Shown: positions 18,087 through 27,173, numbered from the stretch's first letter. The stretch: DNA of 64,000 nt from Bradyrhizobium monzae (GCF_021458635.1 NZ_JAIRDQ010000001.1:1488001-1552000), one strand, 5' to 3'. Program-made: numbers and translations. Notes: generated from the sequence alone by a model not told the origin.

Positions 18087-19670
18087 GTGCACCAGCTTTT
18101 GGCAGCTCGCATAAGAAGACATCAGCGCCTGCATACAAGGAGGCGCGACCGACGGCGCAGGCCGTTGCGCGCGGCCGCGCTGACGACGATTGCGCTGCTC
18201 GTTGTCGCGACATTATGCACGGCGCGCGCCGACGATGTCTCCATCGCGCCGGCGACGTTAAAGGCGATCGGCACCGTCGATGCGCGCTTTCAATCCTACA
18301 ACGTCGAGATGGTGGAGGTAACCGGCGGACGGTTCTGGAAGCCGTATCGGCGCGACGCACGCACCTTCGATACGCGCGATCGCTACAGCTTCAGACCGCC
18401 GATCGATCTCGCCAACGCGCGTCTGCGCATGCTCGCAGCCGCCTTGTCACCCGCCTATATGCGCGTCAGCGGCACCTGGGCCAATGCGACGTTCTTCTCT
18501 GATACCGTAACCGCCCCGGCAAAGCTGCCGGCCGGATTCGACTCCGTGCTCACCCGCGCGCGGTGGCGCGACGTTGTCGACTTCGCTCGCGCGGTCGATG
18601 CGGAGATCGTTACCTCCCTCGCCGTCAGTCCCGGCAGCCGCGACAAGGACGGAACATGGCGGCCGGATCAGGCACAACGCCTGATCGATTTCACGCGTTC
18701 GCTCGGCGGCGGCATCGCGGCTATCGAGTTCATGAACGAGCCGACGCTGGCAGGCAGCAACGGCGCACCGCCGGGATATGACGCGAAGGCTTATGGCCGA
18801 GACTTCAGGATCTTTCGCGCCTGGATGCAGCGCGCCGCGCCGGGGGCGCTGATCATCGGACCGTCCTCTGTCGGCGACACCGCGTCCTCATCCGCATCAG
18901 GTATCACCACGCGCGATCTGCTGGCCGCATCCGGCCCCGGCCTCGATCGCTTCTCCTATCACCACTACAACACGCTCTCGCCGCGCTGCGGTGGCCGCGA
19001 TGATCCAGCGCTGGCGATCGAGGAGCAATGGCTTGCCCGTACCGATGCGACGCTCGCGATCTACCGCGCTCTGCGAGACGCGTACGAGCCGGCCAAGCCG
19101 ATCTGGCTGACAGAAACGGCGGATGCGGCCTGCGGCGGCAATCGCTGGGACAAGACGTTTCTCGACACCTTCCGCTATCTCGACCAGCTCGGACGGCTTG
19201 CGCGAGCCGGCGTTCAGGTGGTGATGCACAACACGCTCGCCGCCAGTGACTACGGCCTGCTCGACGAAAAGGCGTTTCAGCCTCGCCCGAATTACTGGGC
19301 CGCACTGCTCTGGCATCGGCTGATGGGACCGACCGTGCTCGACGCGGGCGCAGCCGCGGCACCCGGTCTCCACATCTACGCGCATTGCCATCCGCAGCTG
19401 CGCGGCGCAATTACCTTGCTCGCGATCAACTTCTCGCGCGACATTTCGCGCTCGCTCGCGCTACCGCTTCCATCCGAGCGCTACTCGCTCGGCTCGGCGC
19501 GGCTTCAAGGTGCAGCGGTTCAGTTGAACGGGCGCACGCTCGCGCTGGCGGCGGATGATCGATTGCCTGACATCATCGGCCTCCCGATGGCGACCGGCGC
19601 GGTTCGCCTCGCGCCGGCGACGGTCACCTTCCTCGTGATCCCCGGCGCCGCGAACCCAGCGTGCCCATAG
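18087..19670 (+). CDS. Heparanase-like glycoside hydrolase (GH79 type), exported
   Basis: A 527-residue protein starting with GTG. An Arg-rich N-terminus and hydrophobic stretch (residues 29-44, ending near ARADD) look like a signal peptide or anchor. LSPAYMRVSGTWANATFF matches the heparanase core (LSPAYLRFGGT). The acid/base Glu is in IEFMNEPTLAG, FSYHHYNTLSP follows, and the nucleophile Glu is probably in KPIWLTETADAACGG. GH79 enzymes cut beta-glucuronide linkages in glycosaminoglycans, arabinogalactans or similar glycans. A C-terminal beta-sandwich-like region follows the barrel. It is divergent from the importer operon and convergent with a transporter gene. The substrate is not determined; plant arabinogalactan protein is attractive in a rhizobium. 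Confidence 0.75.
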   Translation: MHQLLAARIRRHQRLHTRRRDRRRRPLRAAALTTIALLVVATLCTARADDVSIAPATLKAIGTVDARFQSYNVEMVEVTGGRFWKPYRRDARTFDTRDRYSFRPPIDLANARLRMLAAALSPAYMRVSGTWANATFFSDTVTAPAKLPAGFDSVLTRARWRDVVDFARAVDAEIVTSLAVSPGSRDKDGTWRPDQAQRLIDFTRSLGGGIAAIEFMNEPTLAGSNGAPPGYDAKAYGRDFRIFRAWMQRAAPGALIIGPSSVGDTASSSASGITTRDLLAASGPGLDRFSYHHYNTLSPRCGGRDDPALAIEEQWLARTDATLAIYRALRDAYEPAKPIWLTETADAACGGNRWDKTFLDTFRYLDQLGRLARAGVQVVMHNTLAASDYGLLDEKAFQPRPNYWAALLWHRLMGPTVLDAGAAAAPGLHIYAHCHPQLRGAITLLAINFSRDISRSLALPLPSERYSLGSARLQGAAVQLNGRTLALAADDRLPDIIGLPMATGAVRLAPATVTFLVIPGAANPACP

Positions 19671-19676
19671 GTCTGC

Positions 19677-20984
19677 TCACGATCCAAGCGCCTCGCGCGC
19701 GGTCTCCGGCGCCATCAGCGTCGAGACGATCGTGATCACCGAGAGCGCGATGATGTAGAGCGACACCGGCCAGTAAGTGCCGGACCAGGCGAGCAGCGCG
19801 GTCGCGATCAGCGGCGAGAAGCCGCCGCTCAACGCGGCCGCGACATTTGCGCCGAGCGAGGCGCCGCTGTAGCGCACCGGGGTGCGGAACAGCTCCGGCA
19901 TGAAGGCCGCTTTGGGTCCGAACAGCAGCGCGTGCGTCAGCGTCATCGTGACGACGAGCGCGAGCGTGATCAGCACCGGCTCTTTGGTGTCGAGGAACCA
20001 GAACAGCGGAAACGCCAGCGCCACCGAGAACACGCCACCGGCGAGATAGAGCGCCTTGCGGCCAAAGATATCGGACAGCCAGCCGGCGAGCGGCAGCGTC
20101 GCGAATTCGACGATCGCGGCGTAGACCACCGCATTCAGGATCACCTGACGCGGCAGGCCGAGCCTTGTCGTGGCATAGACCACGGTGAAGACGGTGAGGA
20201 GATAAGCGAGCCCGACTTCCGACACCGTGATGCCGATCGCCAGCAGGAAGCTGCGCCAGTCGTGGCGCAGCACCTCCCACACCGGTTGCGCCAGCACCTC
20301 CTTGCGCTCGACCACCTCCTTGAAGTGCGGCGTCTCCGCGAGCTTGAGCCGGACGATGAAGCCGATGCCGACCAGCAAAATGCTGATCAGGAACGGCACG
20401 CGCCACCCCCAGCTCAAAAACTCCGCTTCGGGCAGTTGCGTCATCAGCCCGAAGATGCCGGTGGAGGCGGCGACGCCGACGGGAAAGCCGATCTGCACCA
20501 GGCTGCCATAGAAGCCGCGGCGATTGCCGGCGTGCTCGGCCACCATGACCACAGCGCCGCTCCACTCGCCGCCAAGACCGATGCCCTGGATGAAGCGGAG
20601 AATGACGAGGAAGATCGGCGCCCAGACGCCGATCTGGCTGTAGGTCGGCAGGCAACCGATCAGGAAGGTGCCGAGCCCCATCGCGATCATGGTCGCGACC
20701 AGCATCCTCTTGCGGCCGAGCCGATCGCCATAATGCCCGATGATCGCGCCGCCGATCGGCCGCGCCACGAAGCCGACCGCGTAGGTCGAGAATGCCGCCA
20801 GCGTGCCGACGAAGGAATCGAAGCTCGGGAAGAACAGCTTGTTGAGCACGAGGGCTGCGGCGGTGCCGTAGATCAGGAAGTCATACCACTCGATCGCAGT
20901 GCCCAGCGCGCTCGCCCACACCACATGCGCCGTCGTCGATCGCTCCGTTTCGCCGGAGACCCCCGCTGCTGCCGTCATTGCCAT
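19677..20984 (-). CDS. MFS transporter, metabolite:H+ symporter (MHS) family
   Basis: A 435-residue, 12-segment permease. It has the MHS opening ALGTAIEWYDFLIYGTAAAL, the loop GDRLGRKRMLV, and LRFIQGIGLGGEWSGAV. Family members import organic acids or similar solutes with protons (KgtP, ShiA, ProP types). The ATG at 20984 follows TTGGGGCGCGG; two earlier ATGs lack the family N-terminus. It is divergent from the binding protein at 21218 across a 233-base promoter region and convergent with the GH79 gene. Confidence 0.88.
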   Translation of the reverse strand: MAMTAAAGVSGETERSTTAHVVWASALGTAIEWYDFLIYGTAAALVLNKLFFPSFDSFVGTLAAFSTYAVGFVARPIGGAIIGHYGDRLGRKRMLVATMIAMGLGTFLIGCLPTYSQIGVWAPIFLVILRFIQGIGLGGEWSGAVVMVAEHAGNRRGFYGSLVQIGFPVGVAASTGIFGLMTQLPEAEFLSWGWRVPFLISILLVGIGFIVRLKLAETPHFKEVVERKEVLAQPVWEVLRHDWRSFLLAIGITVSEVGLAYLLTVFTVVYATTRLGLPRQVILNAVVYAAIVEFATLPLAGWLSDIFGRKALYLAGGVFSVALAFPLFWFLDTKEPVLITLALVVTMTLTHALLFGPKAAFMPELFRTPVRYSGASLGANVAAALSGGFSPLIATALLAWSGTYWPVSLYIIALSVITIVSTLMAPETAREALGS

Positions 20985-21134
20985 CCGCGCCCCAAGAATT
21001 CCAGAGGGCATCATGGCCAATCGCACCGAGGGTTGCAACCTGCGGAGGTGTTGGCTGAGATCGAGATTACAATGCGAGATTTTGGCGCCGCTGCCTCCTC
21101 ACCGTCGTCCCGGCGAAGGCCCCATCATTCGCGA

Positions 21135-21176
21135 TTGACAAACTTATTCGATAATATCTAATTTATTGCCAGAATA
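21135..21176 (+). promoter_or_regulatory. Probable promoter and operator upstream of the binding-protein gene
   Basis: TTGACA (21135-21140) and TAATTT (21159-21164), 18 bases apart, form a sigma-70-like promoter reading toward 21218. TTATTC (21144-21149) and GAATAA (21171-21176) form an inverted repeat flanking the -10 box, a plausible operator for the IclR regulator at 24197. The element sits in an AT-rich island. Confidence 0.45.
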
Positions 21177-21217
21177 ACCGGCCGCGCCGAGTGGCCCATA
21201 AAAGAGAGGGAACGACG

Positions 21218-22432
21218 ATGAGAGGGCTTTTGGCCTGCGCCATGATCGCGGCCATGACATCTGCTGCCATGACCACAGTCGCGAGCGCGCAAGTCTCCGA
21301 CGATGTGGTGCGGATCGGCGTGCTGACGGATCTGTCGAGCTGGGGCCGCGACAACTCTGGGCCGGGTTCGGTCGAGGCCGCCAAGATGGCGGTGGAGGAG
21401 TTCGGGCCGACCGTGCTCGGCAAGCCGATCGAGATCATCAGCGCCGACCATCAGATGAAGACCGACGTCGGCGTCAATATCGTGCGCGGCTGGTTCGACA
21501 ACGGCAAGGTCGACGCCGTCGTCGACATCCCCAATTCCGGCATCGCGATCGCCGTGCACAACATGGTGCGCGAGCGCAACAAGATCGCCCTGCTCTCCGG
21601 TCCCGGCGCGAGCTCGCTCACCGACGAGCTGTGCAGCCCCAACACCGTGCACTTCACCTACGACACCTACGCGCTGTCCAAAGTGACCGCATCCGCCGTG
21701 ATCAAGGAAGGCGGCAAGTCCTGGTACTTCATCACCGCGGACTACGCCTTCGGCCAGCAGCTCGAGAAGGACGCCACGCGCTTCATCAACGAGATGGGTG
21801 GCAAGGTGCTGGGCGGCGTCAAGCATCCGACCAACACCGCCGACTTCTCCTCCTTCGCGCTGCAGGCGCAGAGCTCCAAGGCCGACGTCGTCGCCTTCGC
21901 CAATGCCGGCCAGGACACCGACAACGCCATCAAGCAGTCCGGCGAGTTCGGTCTCGTGCAGGGCGGCCAGAAGCTCGTCGGCCTCCTGATGTTCGACACC
22001 GACGTGCATGCGATCGGCCTGAAGTCCGCGCAAGGCACCTACATGACGACGGCGTCGTACTGGAACATGGATGAGGCGACCCGCGCCTGGTCGAAAAAAT
22101 TCTTCGCGCGCACCAATGTGATGCCGACCATGATCCAGACCGGCGTCTACGGCTCGGTGCTGCATTATCTCAAGGGCATCAAGGCCGCCGGCACCGACGA
22201 TCCGGCCAAGGTGATGGCCAAGATGCGCGAGCTGCCGATCGAGGACACCTTCGTTCATGGCGGCAAGTTACGCGAGGACGGCCGCGTCATCCGCGACATG
22301 TATCTGGCCAAGGTGAAGTCGCCCGAGCAGTCCAAGGAGCCCTGGGATTATCTGGAGATCGTCAAGACCGTGAAGGGCGAGGACGCCTATCGCCCGGTCT
22401 CCGAATCCAAATGTCCGCTGCTTAAGAAGTGA
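21218..22432 (+). CDS. Branched-chain-type ABC transporter substrate-binding protein (orphan)
   Basis: A 404-residue periplasmic binding protein of the LivJ/ligand-binding family 6 type. A Sec signal precedes the mature start near QVSDDVVRIGVLTDLSSWG, and the repeated Rossmann-like lobes include WYFITADYAFGQQLEKDA and DVVAFANAGQDTDNAIKQ. The ATG follows GAGAGGGAACGACG. No LivHMGF permease or ATPase genes are adjacent, so it either uses a transporter encoded elsewhere or serves as a sensor. It is followed within 8 bases by a flavin oxidoreductase gene, then an IclR regulator. Many such proteins in Bradyrhizobium bind aromatic acids; the ligand here is unknown. Confidence 0.9.
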   Translation: MRGLLACAMIAAMTSAAMTTVASAQVSDDVVRIGVLTDLSSWGRDNSGPGSVEAAKMAVEEFGPTVLGKPIEIISADHQMKTDVGVNIVRGWFDNGKVDAVVDIPNSGIAIAVHNMVRERNKIALLSGPGASSLTDELCSPNTVHFTYDTYALSKVTASAVIKEGGKSWYFITADYAFGQQLEKDATRFINEMGGKVLGGVKHPTNTADFSSFALQAQSSKADVVAFANAGQDTDNAIKQSGEFGLVQGGQKLVGLLMFDTDVHAIGLKSAQGTYMTTASYWNMDEATRAWSKKFFARTNVMPTMIQTGVYGSVLHYLKGIKAAGTDDPAKVMAKMRELPIEDTFVHGGKLREDGRVIRDMYLAKVKSPEQSKEPWDYLEIVKTVKGEDAYRPVSESKCPLLKK

Positions 22433-22440
22433 GGTGAGAC

Positions 22441-24174
22441 ATGACCGGCAACGCGCGCAACGCAATTGAGACTTACGAGTGCGATGTGCTCGTGACCGGA
22501 TCGGGTGCCTCTGGCATGTCGGCCGCGATCACCGCGCGCTATCGCGGTCTCGACGTGCTGATCGTCGAAAAGGAGCCGCGCTTCGGCGGCACCACCGCCC
22601 GCTCCGGCGGCTGGCTATGGATTCCCGGCACGTCGCTGGCAAAGGCCTACGGCATCGAGGAGACGGCGGAGCAGGCGCGCACCTATCTGCGGCACGAGGC
22701 CGGCAACAATTTCGACGCCGCGCGCGTCGATGCATTTCTGTCCGCCGGACCCGAGGCGGTCGATTTTTTCACCAGCAAGACCGCGCTTCGCTTCGACATG
22801 CCGCTGGTGTTTCCAGACTACCATGCCGAGGCGCCCGGCGGCGCGCAGGGCGGCCGCTCCATGGTGACGCGCCCGTTCGACGGCCGCGAGCTCGGCGACC
22901 AGATCAAGACGCTGGGCGTGCCGCTGCCCGAGCTCACCGTGTTCGGCATGATGCTCGGATCCGGCAAGGAGATCATCCACTTCATGCGCGTGACCAAGTC
23001 GCTGACTTCGGCGGTCTATGTCGCCAGGCGCCTGTCGCGGCATCTGATGGACGTGCTGCGCTACGGCCGCGGCATGACCTTGACCAACGGCAATGCGCTC
23101 GCCGGGCGCCTGGCGAAATCCGCGCAGGATCTGAAGATCCCGATGTGGCTGTCCTCGCCGGTACGCGAGCTGACGGTCGAGAACGGCACTGTCACCGGCG
23201 CGATCGTGTCGCGCGAGGGCCGCGACGTGCGCGTTCGCGCACGACACGGCGTCGTGCTCGCCTGTGGCGGCTTCCCGCACGATGTCGAACGTCGCAAGAA
23301 GATGTTTCCGCACGCGCCGACCGGCAACGAGCATTTTTCGCCCGGCCCGACCGGCAACACCGGCGACGGCCTGCGTCTCGCCGAAAGCGCCGGCGGGCAT
23401 GTCGAGGATCGCCTGCCGAACGCGGCGGCCTGGGTGCCGGTGTCGCTCACCACGCGCAAGGACGGATCGAAAGGCGTGATGCCGCATTTCATCGACCGCG
23501 CCAAACCCGGCGTGATCGCGGTGATGCGCGACGGCAAGCGCTTTGCCAATGAAGGCAATTCCTATCACGACTTCGTCCAGGCCATGATCAAGGCGGCCAA
23601 GCCCGGCGAGGAGATCGCGGCCTATCTCGTCTGCGACCACCCGACGCTGCGCAAATACGGCCTCGGCTGCGTGCCGCCGTTCCCGATGCCGCTGGGTCAT
23701 CACCTCAACACCGGCTATCTCATGCGCGGCGAGACGCTCGATGCGCTCGCGGCGAAAGCCGGCATCGACGCGGCGGCGTTCACCGAAACCGTCAGGCAGT
23801 TCAATGCGACTGCGCCGCAGGGCCACGACGCCGCCTTCGGTAAAGGTTCAAAAGCCTATAACCGCTACCAGGGCGACGCCATGCACGGCCCCAATCCCTG
23901 CATCGCGCCGATCGAGAACGGCCCGTTCTACGCCATCAAGATGCTGGTCGGCGATCTCGGCACCTATGCCGGCATCGTCACCGACGAGAACGCCCGCGCG
24001 CTCGACCCCGAGGGCCGGGTGATTCCCGGGCTCTATGCCGCCGGCAACGACATGGCGAGCATCATGGGCGGCAATTATCCCGGCGCGGGCATCACGCTTG
24101 GGCCGGCGCTGACCTTCGGCTACATTGCCGGCCGTCATCTCGCCGACAGCGCCGCCAAGCGCGACGCGGCGTAA
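22441..24174 (+). CDS. FAD-dependent oxidoreductase (ketosteroid dehydrogenase/fumarate reductase flavoprotein family)
   Basis: A 577-residue flavoprotein. The N-terminal dinucleotide motif is VLVTGSGASGMSAA and the FAD contact follows in GGTTARSGGWLW. The C-terminal FAD segment reads GLYAAGNDMASIMGGNYPGAGITLG, typical of 3-ketosteroid delta-1-dehydrogenases and related fumarate reductase flavoproteins. It has no signal peptide or extra heme domain, so it is probably a cytoplasmic desaturase or reductase. It is co-directional with an ABC binding protein and an IclR regulator, which suggests a substrate-induced catabolic step. Substrate unknown. Confidence 0.86.
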   Translation: MTGNARNAIETYECDVLVTGSGASGMSAAITARYRGLDVLIVEKEPRFGGTTARSGGWLWIPGTSLAKAYGIEETAEQARTYLRHEAGNNFDAARVDAFLSAGPEAVDFFTSKTALRFDMPLVFPDYHAEAPGGAQGGRSMVTRPFDGRELGDQIKTLGVPLPELTVFGMMLGSGKEIIHFMRVTKSLTSAVYVARRLSRHLMDVLRYGRGMTLTNGNALAGRLAKSAQDLKIPMWLSSPVRELTVENGTVTGAIVSREGRDVRVRARHGVVLACGGFPHDVERRKKMFPHAPTGNEHFSPGPTGNTGDGLRLAESAGGHVEDRLPNAAAWVPVSLTTRKDGSKGVMPHFIDRAKPGVIAVMRDGKRFANEGNSYHDFVQAMIKAAKPGEEIAAYLVCDHPTLRKYGLGCVPPFPMPLGHHLNTGYLMRGETLDALAAKAGIDAAAFTETVRQFNATAPQGHDAAFGKGSKAYNRYQGDAMHGPNPCIAPIENGPFYAIKMLVGDLGTYAGIVTDENARALDPEGRVIPGLYAAGNDMASIMGGNYPGAGITLGPALTFGYIAGRHLADSAAKRDAA

Positions 24175-24196
24175 GAGCAGCGACGCCAGGAGGCGC

Positions 24197-24991
24197 ATGA
24201 AGAGGGAAAGCCGCGGCATCCAGTCGATCGAGGTCGGCGGAGAATTGCTCCGAGCGCTCGCCAGAAGCGGCGAGCCGATGATGCTGCGCGATCTCGCGCG
24301 CGAAGCCGGCATGACGCCGGCCAAGGCGCATCCTTATCTCGCGAGCTTCTCCCGCATCGGCTTGATCGAGCAGGACGAGACCACCGGCCGCTACGAGATC
24401 GGCGCGCTGGCGCTCGAGCTCGGCCTGATCAGCCTGCGACGTCTGTCCGGCGTACGCATCGCCCAGCCGAAGATCGCGGCACTCGCGAGCCAGATCGGCC
24501 ACGCCGTCTCGCTGGCGGTCTGGGGCACCCATGGACCGACGGTGGTGCAGCTGGAGGAGCCCGGCCAGCCCGTGCACATCGTGATGCGCGCCGGCTCGGT
24601 GATGGCGCTGCTGGAAACCGCGACCGGCCGCGCTTTCGCAGCCTTCCTCCCGGAGAAGACCATCAACGCCGCACTCGAAAGCGGGCTCGATCGCCACGGC
24701 GTCGGCTACAATCCGAAGCGGCCGGTGAAAGGCGCCAAGGTTGCCGAGATGCTCACCGAGGTCCGCAAGCATGGCCTCGCCCGCGCGCTCGGTGATCCCC
24801 TGCCCGGCGTCAATGCGTTCTCCGCGCCGGTGTTCGACCATGCCGGCCATGTCGCGCTGGTCATCACCGCGATGGGGCCGGAAGGCACATTCGATGCCCG
24901 CTGGGACAGCCCCATCGCCCATGCCCTGCGCGACTGCGCCGGCCACATCTCGAAGCGGCTCGGCTATGGTATGACGATCGCGGCGGAGTAA
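24197..24991 (+). CDS. IclR-family transcriptional regulator
   Basis: A 264-residue IclR protein with a winged helix (residues 10-70, MLRDLAREAGMTPAKAHPYL) and effector domain (SLAVWGTHGPTVVQLEEP onwards). The ATG at 24197 follows AGGAGGCGC. It is downstream of the flavin oxidoreductase gene on the same strand and convergent with the SDR gene (3 bases between stops). It probably regulates the 21218-24174 genes. Confidence 0.88.
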   Translation: MKRESRGIQSIEVGGELLRALARSGEPMMLRDLAREAGMTPAKAHPYLASFSRIGLIEQDETTGRYEIGALALELGLISLRRLSGVRIAQPKIAALASQIGHAVSLAVWGTHGPTVVQLEEPGQPVHIVMRAGSVMALLETATGRAFAAFLPEKTINAALESGLDRHGVGYNPKRPVKGAKVAEMLTEVRKHGLARALGDPLPGVNAFSAPVFDHAGHVALVITAMGPEGTFDARWDSPIAHALRDCAGHISKRLGYGMTIAAE

Positions 24992-24994
24992 GCC

Positions 24995-25774
24995 TTACTT
25001 GTCCTTCACTGGCACCGTGTAGTTCAGGATCAGCCGGCCGCCATCCGGATAAATCGTCTGCCCGGTGATGTAGGACGCATCGTCGCTGGCCAGGAACGCG
25101 ACGACGGAGGCGACCTCGCTCGGCTCGCCGCCGCGACCGGCCGGCGTACGCGACATCACGGTCTTGCGGGCATCCTCCGAGGTGTAGATCGAGGACGCCA
25201 CCATGTCGGTCAGGATCGTGCCGGGGCCGACCGCGACGACGCGGATGTTGTGCGGGGCCAGCGCGACAGCGGCGACCGACGTCAGCTGCTTCATGCCACC
25301 CTTGGACATCGCGTAGGTCGCAAGCGTCGGGATCGCCAGCAGCGCGTTCACCGACGACATATTGATGATGACCCCGCCGCCGCCCTGCGCGATCATCTGT
25401 TTCGCCGCAGCCTGGACGCCGAAGAACGCGCCCTTCAGATTGATGCCGATAACGTCGTCGAAATCCTGCTCGGAGATATCAAGGATATCCTGGTTGCGGG
25501 CGACGCCGGCATTGTTGACCATGATGTCGAGACGGCCGAACTCGCGCACCGCGGTCGCCACCGCACGATCGACCTCCGCACGCCGTGCAACGTGACAATG
25601 CACGGCATGCAGATTCTTGGGCTTGCCCAGCTCGTTGACCGTCTTCTCGAGCTCATCCGTATCGACGTCGCAGATGACCACCTTGACGCCGTCGTCGAGG
25701 AATCGTTTCGCGCAGGCCTTGCCGATGCCGCGCGCCGCGCCGGTGATGACGGCGACCTTGCCGGATAGTTTCAT
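24995..25774 (-). CDS. Short-chain dehydrogenase/reductase
   Basis: A 259-residue classical SDR. Coenzyme motif VAVITGAARGIGKACA (Asp in CDVD favours NAD), NNAGVAR, the catalytic Ser in INMSSVNALL, and YAMSK with catalytic Tyr and Lys. The ATG follows GGAGTGAGCCCC. It is downstream of and co-directional with the two TPP decarboxylase subunit genes, so it could reduce the aldehyde they release. The substrate is not determinable. Confidence 0.88.
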   Translation of the reverse strand: MKLSGKVAVITGAARGIGKACAKRFLDDGVKVVICDVDTDELEKTVNELGKPKNLHAVHCHVARRAEVDRAVATAVREFGRLDIMVNNAGVARNQDILDISEQDFDDVIGINLKGAFFGVQAAAKQMIAQGGGGVIINMSSVNALLAIPTLATYAMSKGGMKQLTSVAAVALAPHNIRVVAVGPGTILTDMVASSIYTSEDARKTVMSRTPAGRGGEPSEVASVVAFLASDDASYITGQTIYPDGGRLILNYTVPVKDK

Positions 25775-25831
25775 GGGGCTCACTCCAGAATAGCTGCTTG
25801 GGGCAGGCCAACCTGGAGCGAAAACTCCGGA

Positions 25832-26428
25832 TCAAGCCGCCGCGAAGCCGAGATGAGCACGGAACCGGTTTTTGATAAAGACGGCATCGCGCGAGGGCAG
25901 CGAACGCGGCGGATTTTCAGCCTTTACCTTGATGACAAAAAGCCGCGGACCATCGGCCGGCTCCGCGATTTCCGTGGCGAGCTTTTGCACCTCCTCCGGC
26001 GTCCGCAACGTCGCGGTCGCGGCAAAGCCGCAGGCAGTTGCGATCGCGGTGAGATCGACACCACATCCGGTGTGGCTCGCCTGCATCCCGGTCTCGCCAA
26101 AATGCTGGTTGTCGATCACGACGATATCGAGATTGCGCGGATGGGCGACGCCAATGGTGGCGATGCCGCCGAGGCCCATCAGCTGCTCGCCGTCGCCGGT
26201 GAGCGCGAGGACACGCTTGCCCGGCTGCGCCTGGGCGAGCCCAAGCCCGATCAGCGCGGCACCGCCCATGGCGCCCCAGAGATAGAAATTGTCGTCGCGG
26301 TCGCCGGTCGCATGCAGATCGTAGGTCGGCGAACCCAAGCCGGAGACGACGAGCTTGTCCTTGCGGTTCTTCAGGAGAGCCGCAACGGCGGCGCGGCGAT
26401 CGAGCTGGGAGGGAACGGACATCGACAT
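25832..26428 (-). CDS. TPP-dependent decarboxylase, pyrophosphate-binding subunit (sulfopyruvate/phosphonopyruvate decarboxylase beta-like)
   Basis: A 198-residue protein equal to the C-terminal TPP (PP) domain alone. The metal/TPP motif is GDGEQLMGLGGIATIG, continuing to IVVIDNQ. AMGGAALIGLGLAQ and HFGETGMQASH are characteristic of the ComE/phosphonopyruvate decarboxylase branch. The ATG overlaps the stop codon of the alpha subunit (TGATG), so the two are made together. The pair decarboxylates a 2-oxo acid to an aldehyde. The true acid (sulfopyruvate, phosphonopyruvate or another) is not known; no sulfonate or phosphonate genes are adjacent. Confidence 0.82.
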   Translation of the reverse strand: MSMSVPSQLDRRAAVAALLKNRKDKLVVSGLGSPTYDLHATGDRDDNFYLWGAMGGAALIGLGLAQAQPGKRVLALTGDGEQLMGLGGIATIGVAHPRNLDIVVIDNQHFGETGMQASHTGCGVDLTAIATACGFAATATLRTPEEVQKLATEIAEPADGPRLFVIKVKAENPPRSLPSRDAVFIKNRFRAHLGFAAA

Positions 26429-26958
26429 CACCACTTCTTCTTGCCGATCAGGCGCTGCCCGATCAGAACCGCGATCTGCTGGTCGGACTCGTAGGCGAAC
26501 GACGCCGCGGATTCGACGGTCTCGACGAGGTCGTCCGCCGTCTCCGCGCGCATCACCTTCAGCCCAATCGCCTCCAGCGAGGGTTGCGTCGCCCGGCTCA
26601 TCGGCACCTGCCAGGGATTGAACTCGGCCCATTCGCCACGCATCGTCACCAGCATCAGCAGCGGAAAGCGGCCGATCGCCGACAGCGACAGCATGTTGAT
26701 GCAATTGCCGACGCCGCTCGACTGCATCAGCAGCACGCTGCGCTGGCCGCCAAGCCAGGCGCCCGCGGCAATGGCGATGCCCTCCTCCTCGGTCGTCAGC
26801 ACATTGGTGGTGACGTCGCGGTCGGCCGAGAACATCCGGATCAGCTGGCTGTGGCCGGCATCCGGCACATACGACATCTGCTTGACGCCGGCGGCTTTCA
26901 GGATGCGGTAGAGCTCGGACGGCCAGTCGGTTTCGGGGGTGGGCTTTGGGCTATGCAC
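26428..26958 (-). CDS. TPP-dependent decarboxylase, PYR-domain subunit (sulfopyruvate decarboxylase alpha-like)
   Basis: A 176-residue PYR domain as a stand-alone subunit. The activating Glu lies in NVLTTEEEGIAIAAGAWLGG, followed by LLMQSSGVGNCINML. Splitting of PYR and PP domains into two genes is typical of ComDE. It is the first gene of a three-gene minus-strand operon (alpha, beta, SDR). The start may be the ATG at 26958 (MHSPKPTPETDW); the ribosome binding site is weak. Confidence 0.82.
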   Translation of the reverse strand: MHSPKPTPETDWPSELYRILKAAGVKQMSYVPDAGHSQLIRMFSADRDVTTNVLTTEEEGIAIAAGAWLGGQRSVLLMQSSGVGNCINMLSLSAIGRFPLLMLVTMRGEWAEFNPWQVPMSRATQPSLEAIGLKVMRAETADDLVETVESAASFAYESDQQIAVLIGQRLIGKKKW

Positions 26959-27085
26959 CGCGTGTCTCCGTGAATTTCGAGGAGCACGCTAGCGATATTG
27001 GCGCGCGAAAGCTCTGACCGTCTGGCATGAGCAGGTATTGAAGGATTGTATAGCTGCGAGCTCGGAGCCACGGACAGTTGCTCCG

Positions 27086-27173
27086 GCGTCATGGCCGGGC
27101 TTGTCCCGGCCAGCCACGCCTTGCCACGCAGCACGAAAGAACGTGGATGCCCGGGACAAGCCCGGGCATGACG
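27086..27173. repeat. Dispersed palindromic repeat (long inverted repeat)
   Basis: Arms GCGTCATGGCCGGGCTTGTC (27086 onwards) and the near-complement ending GGGCATGACG (to 27173) pair over about 25 bases around a roughly 38-base centre. It lies in the 264-base gap before the TPP subunit operon and after the GntR gene; apart from it I see nothing in that gap. Elements of this type are scattered in Bradyrhizobium intergenic DNA. Confidence 0.7.

Noticed and set aside
27086..27173. Insertion-sequence terminal repeats
   Set aside because: There is no transposase gene or room for one between the arms. It is a short palindromic repeat.
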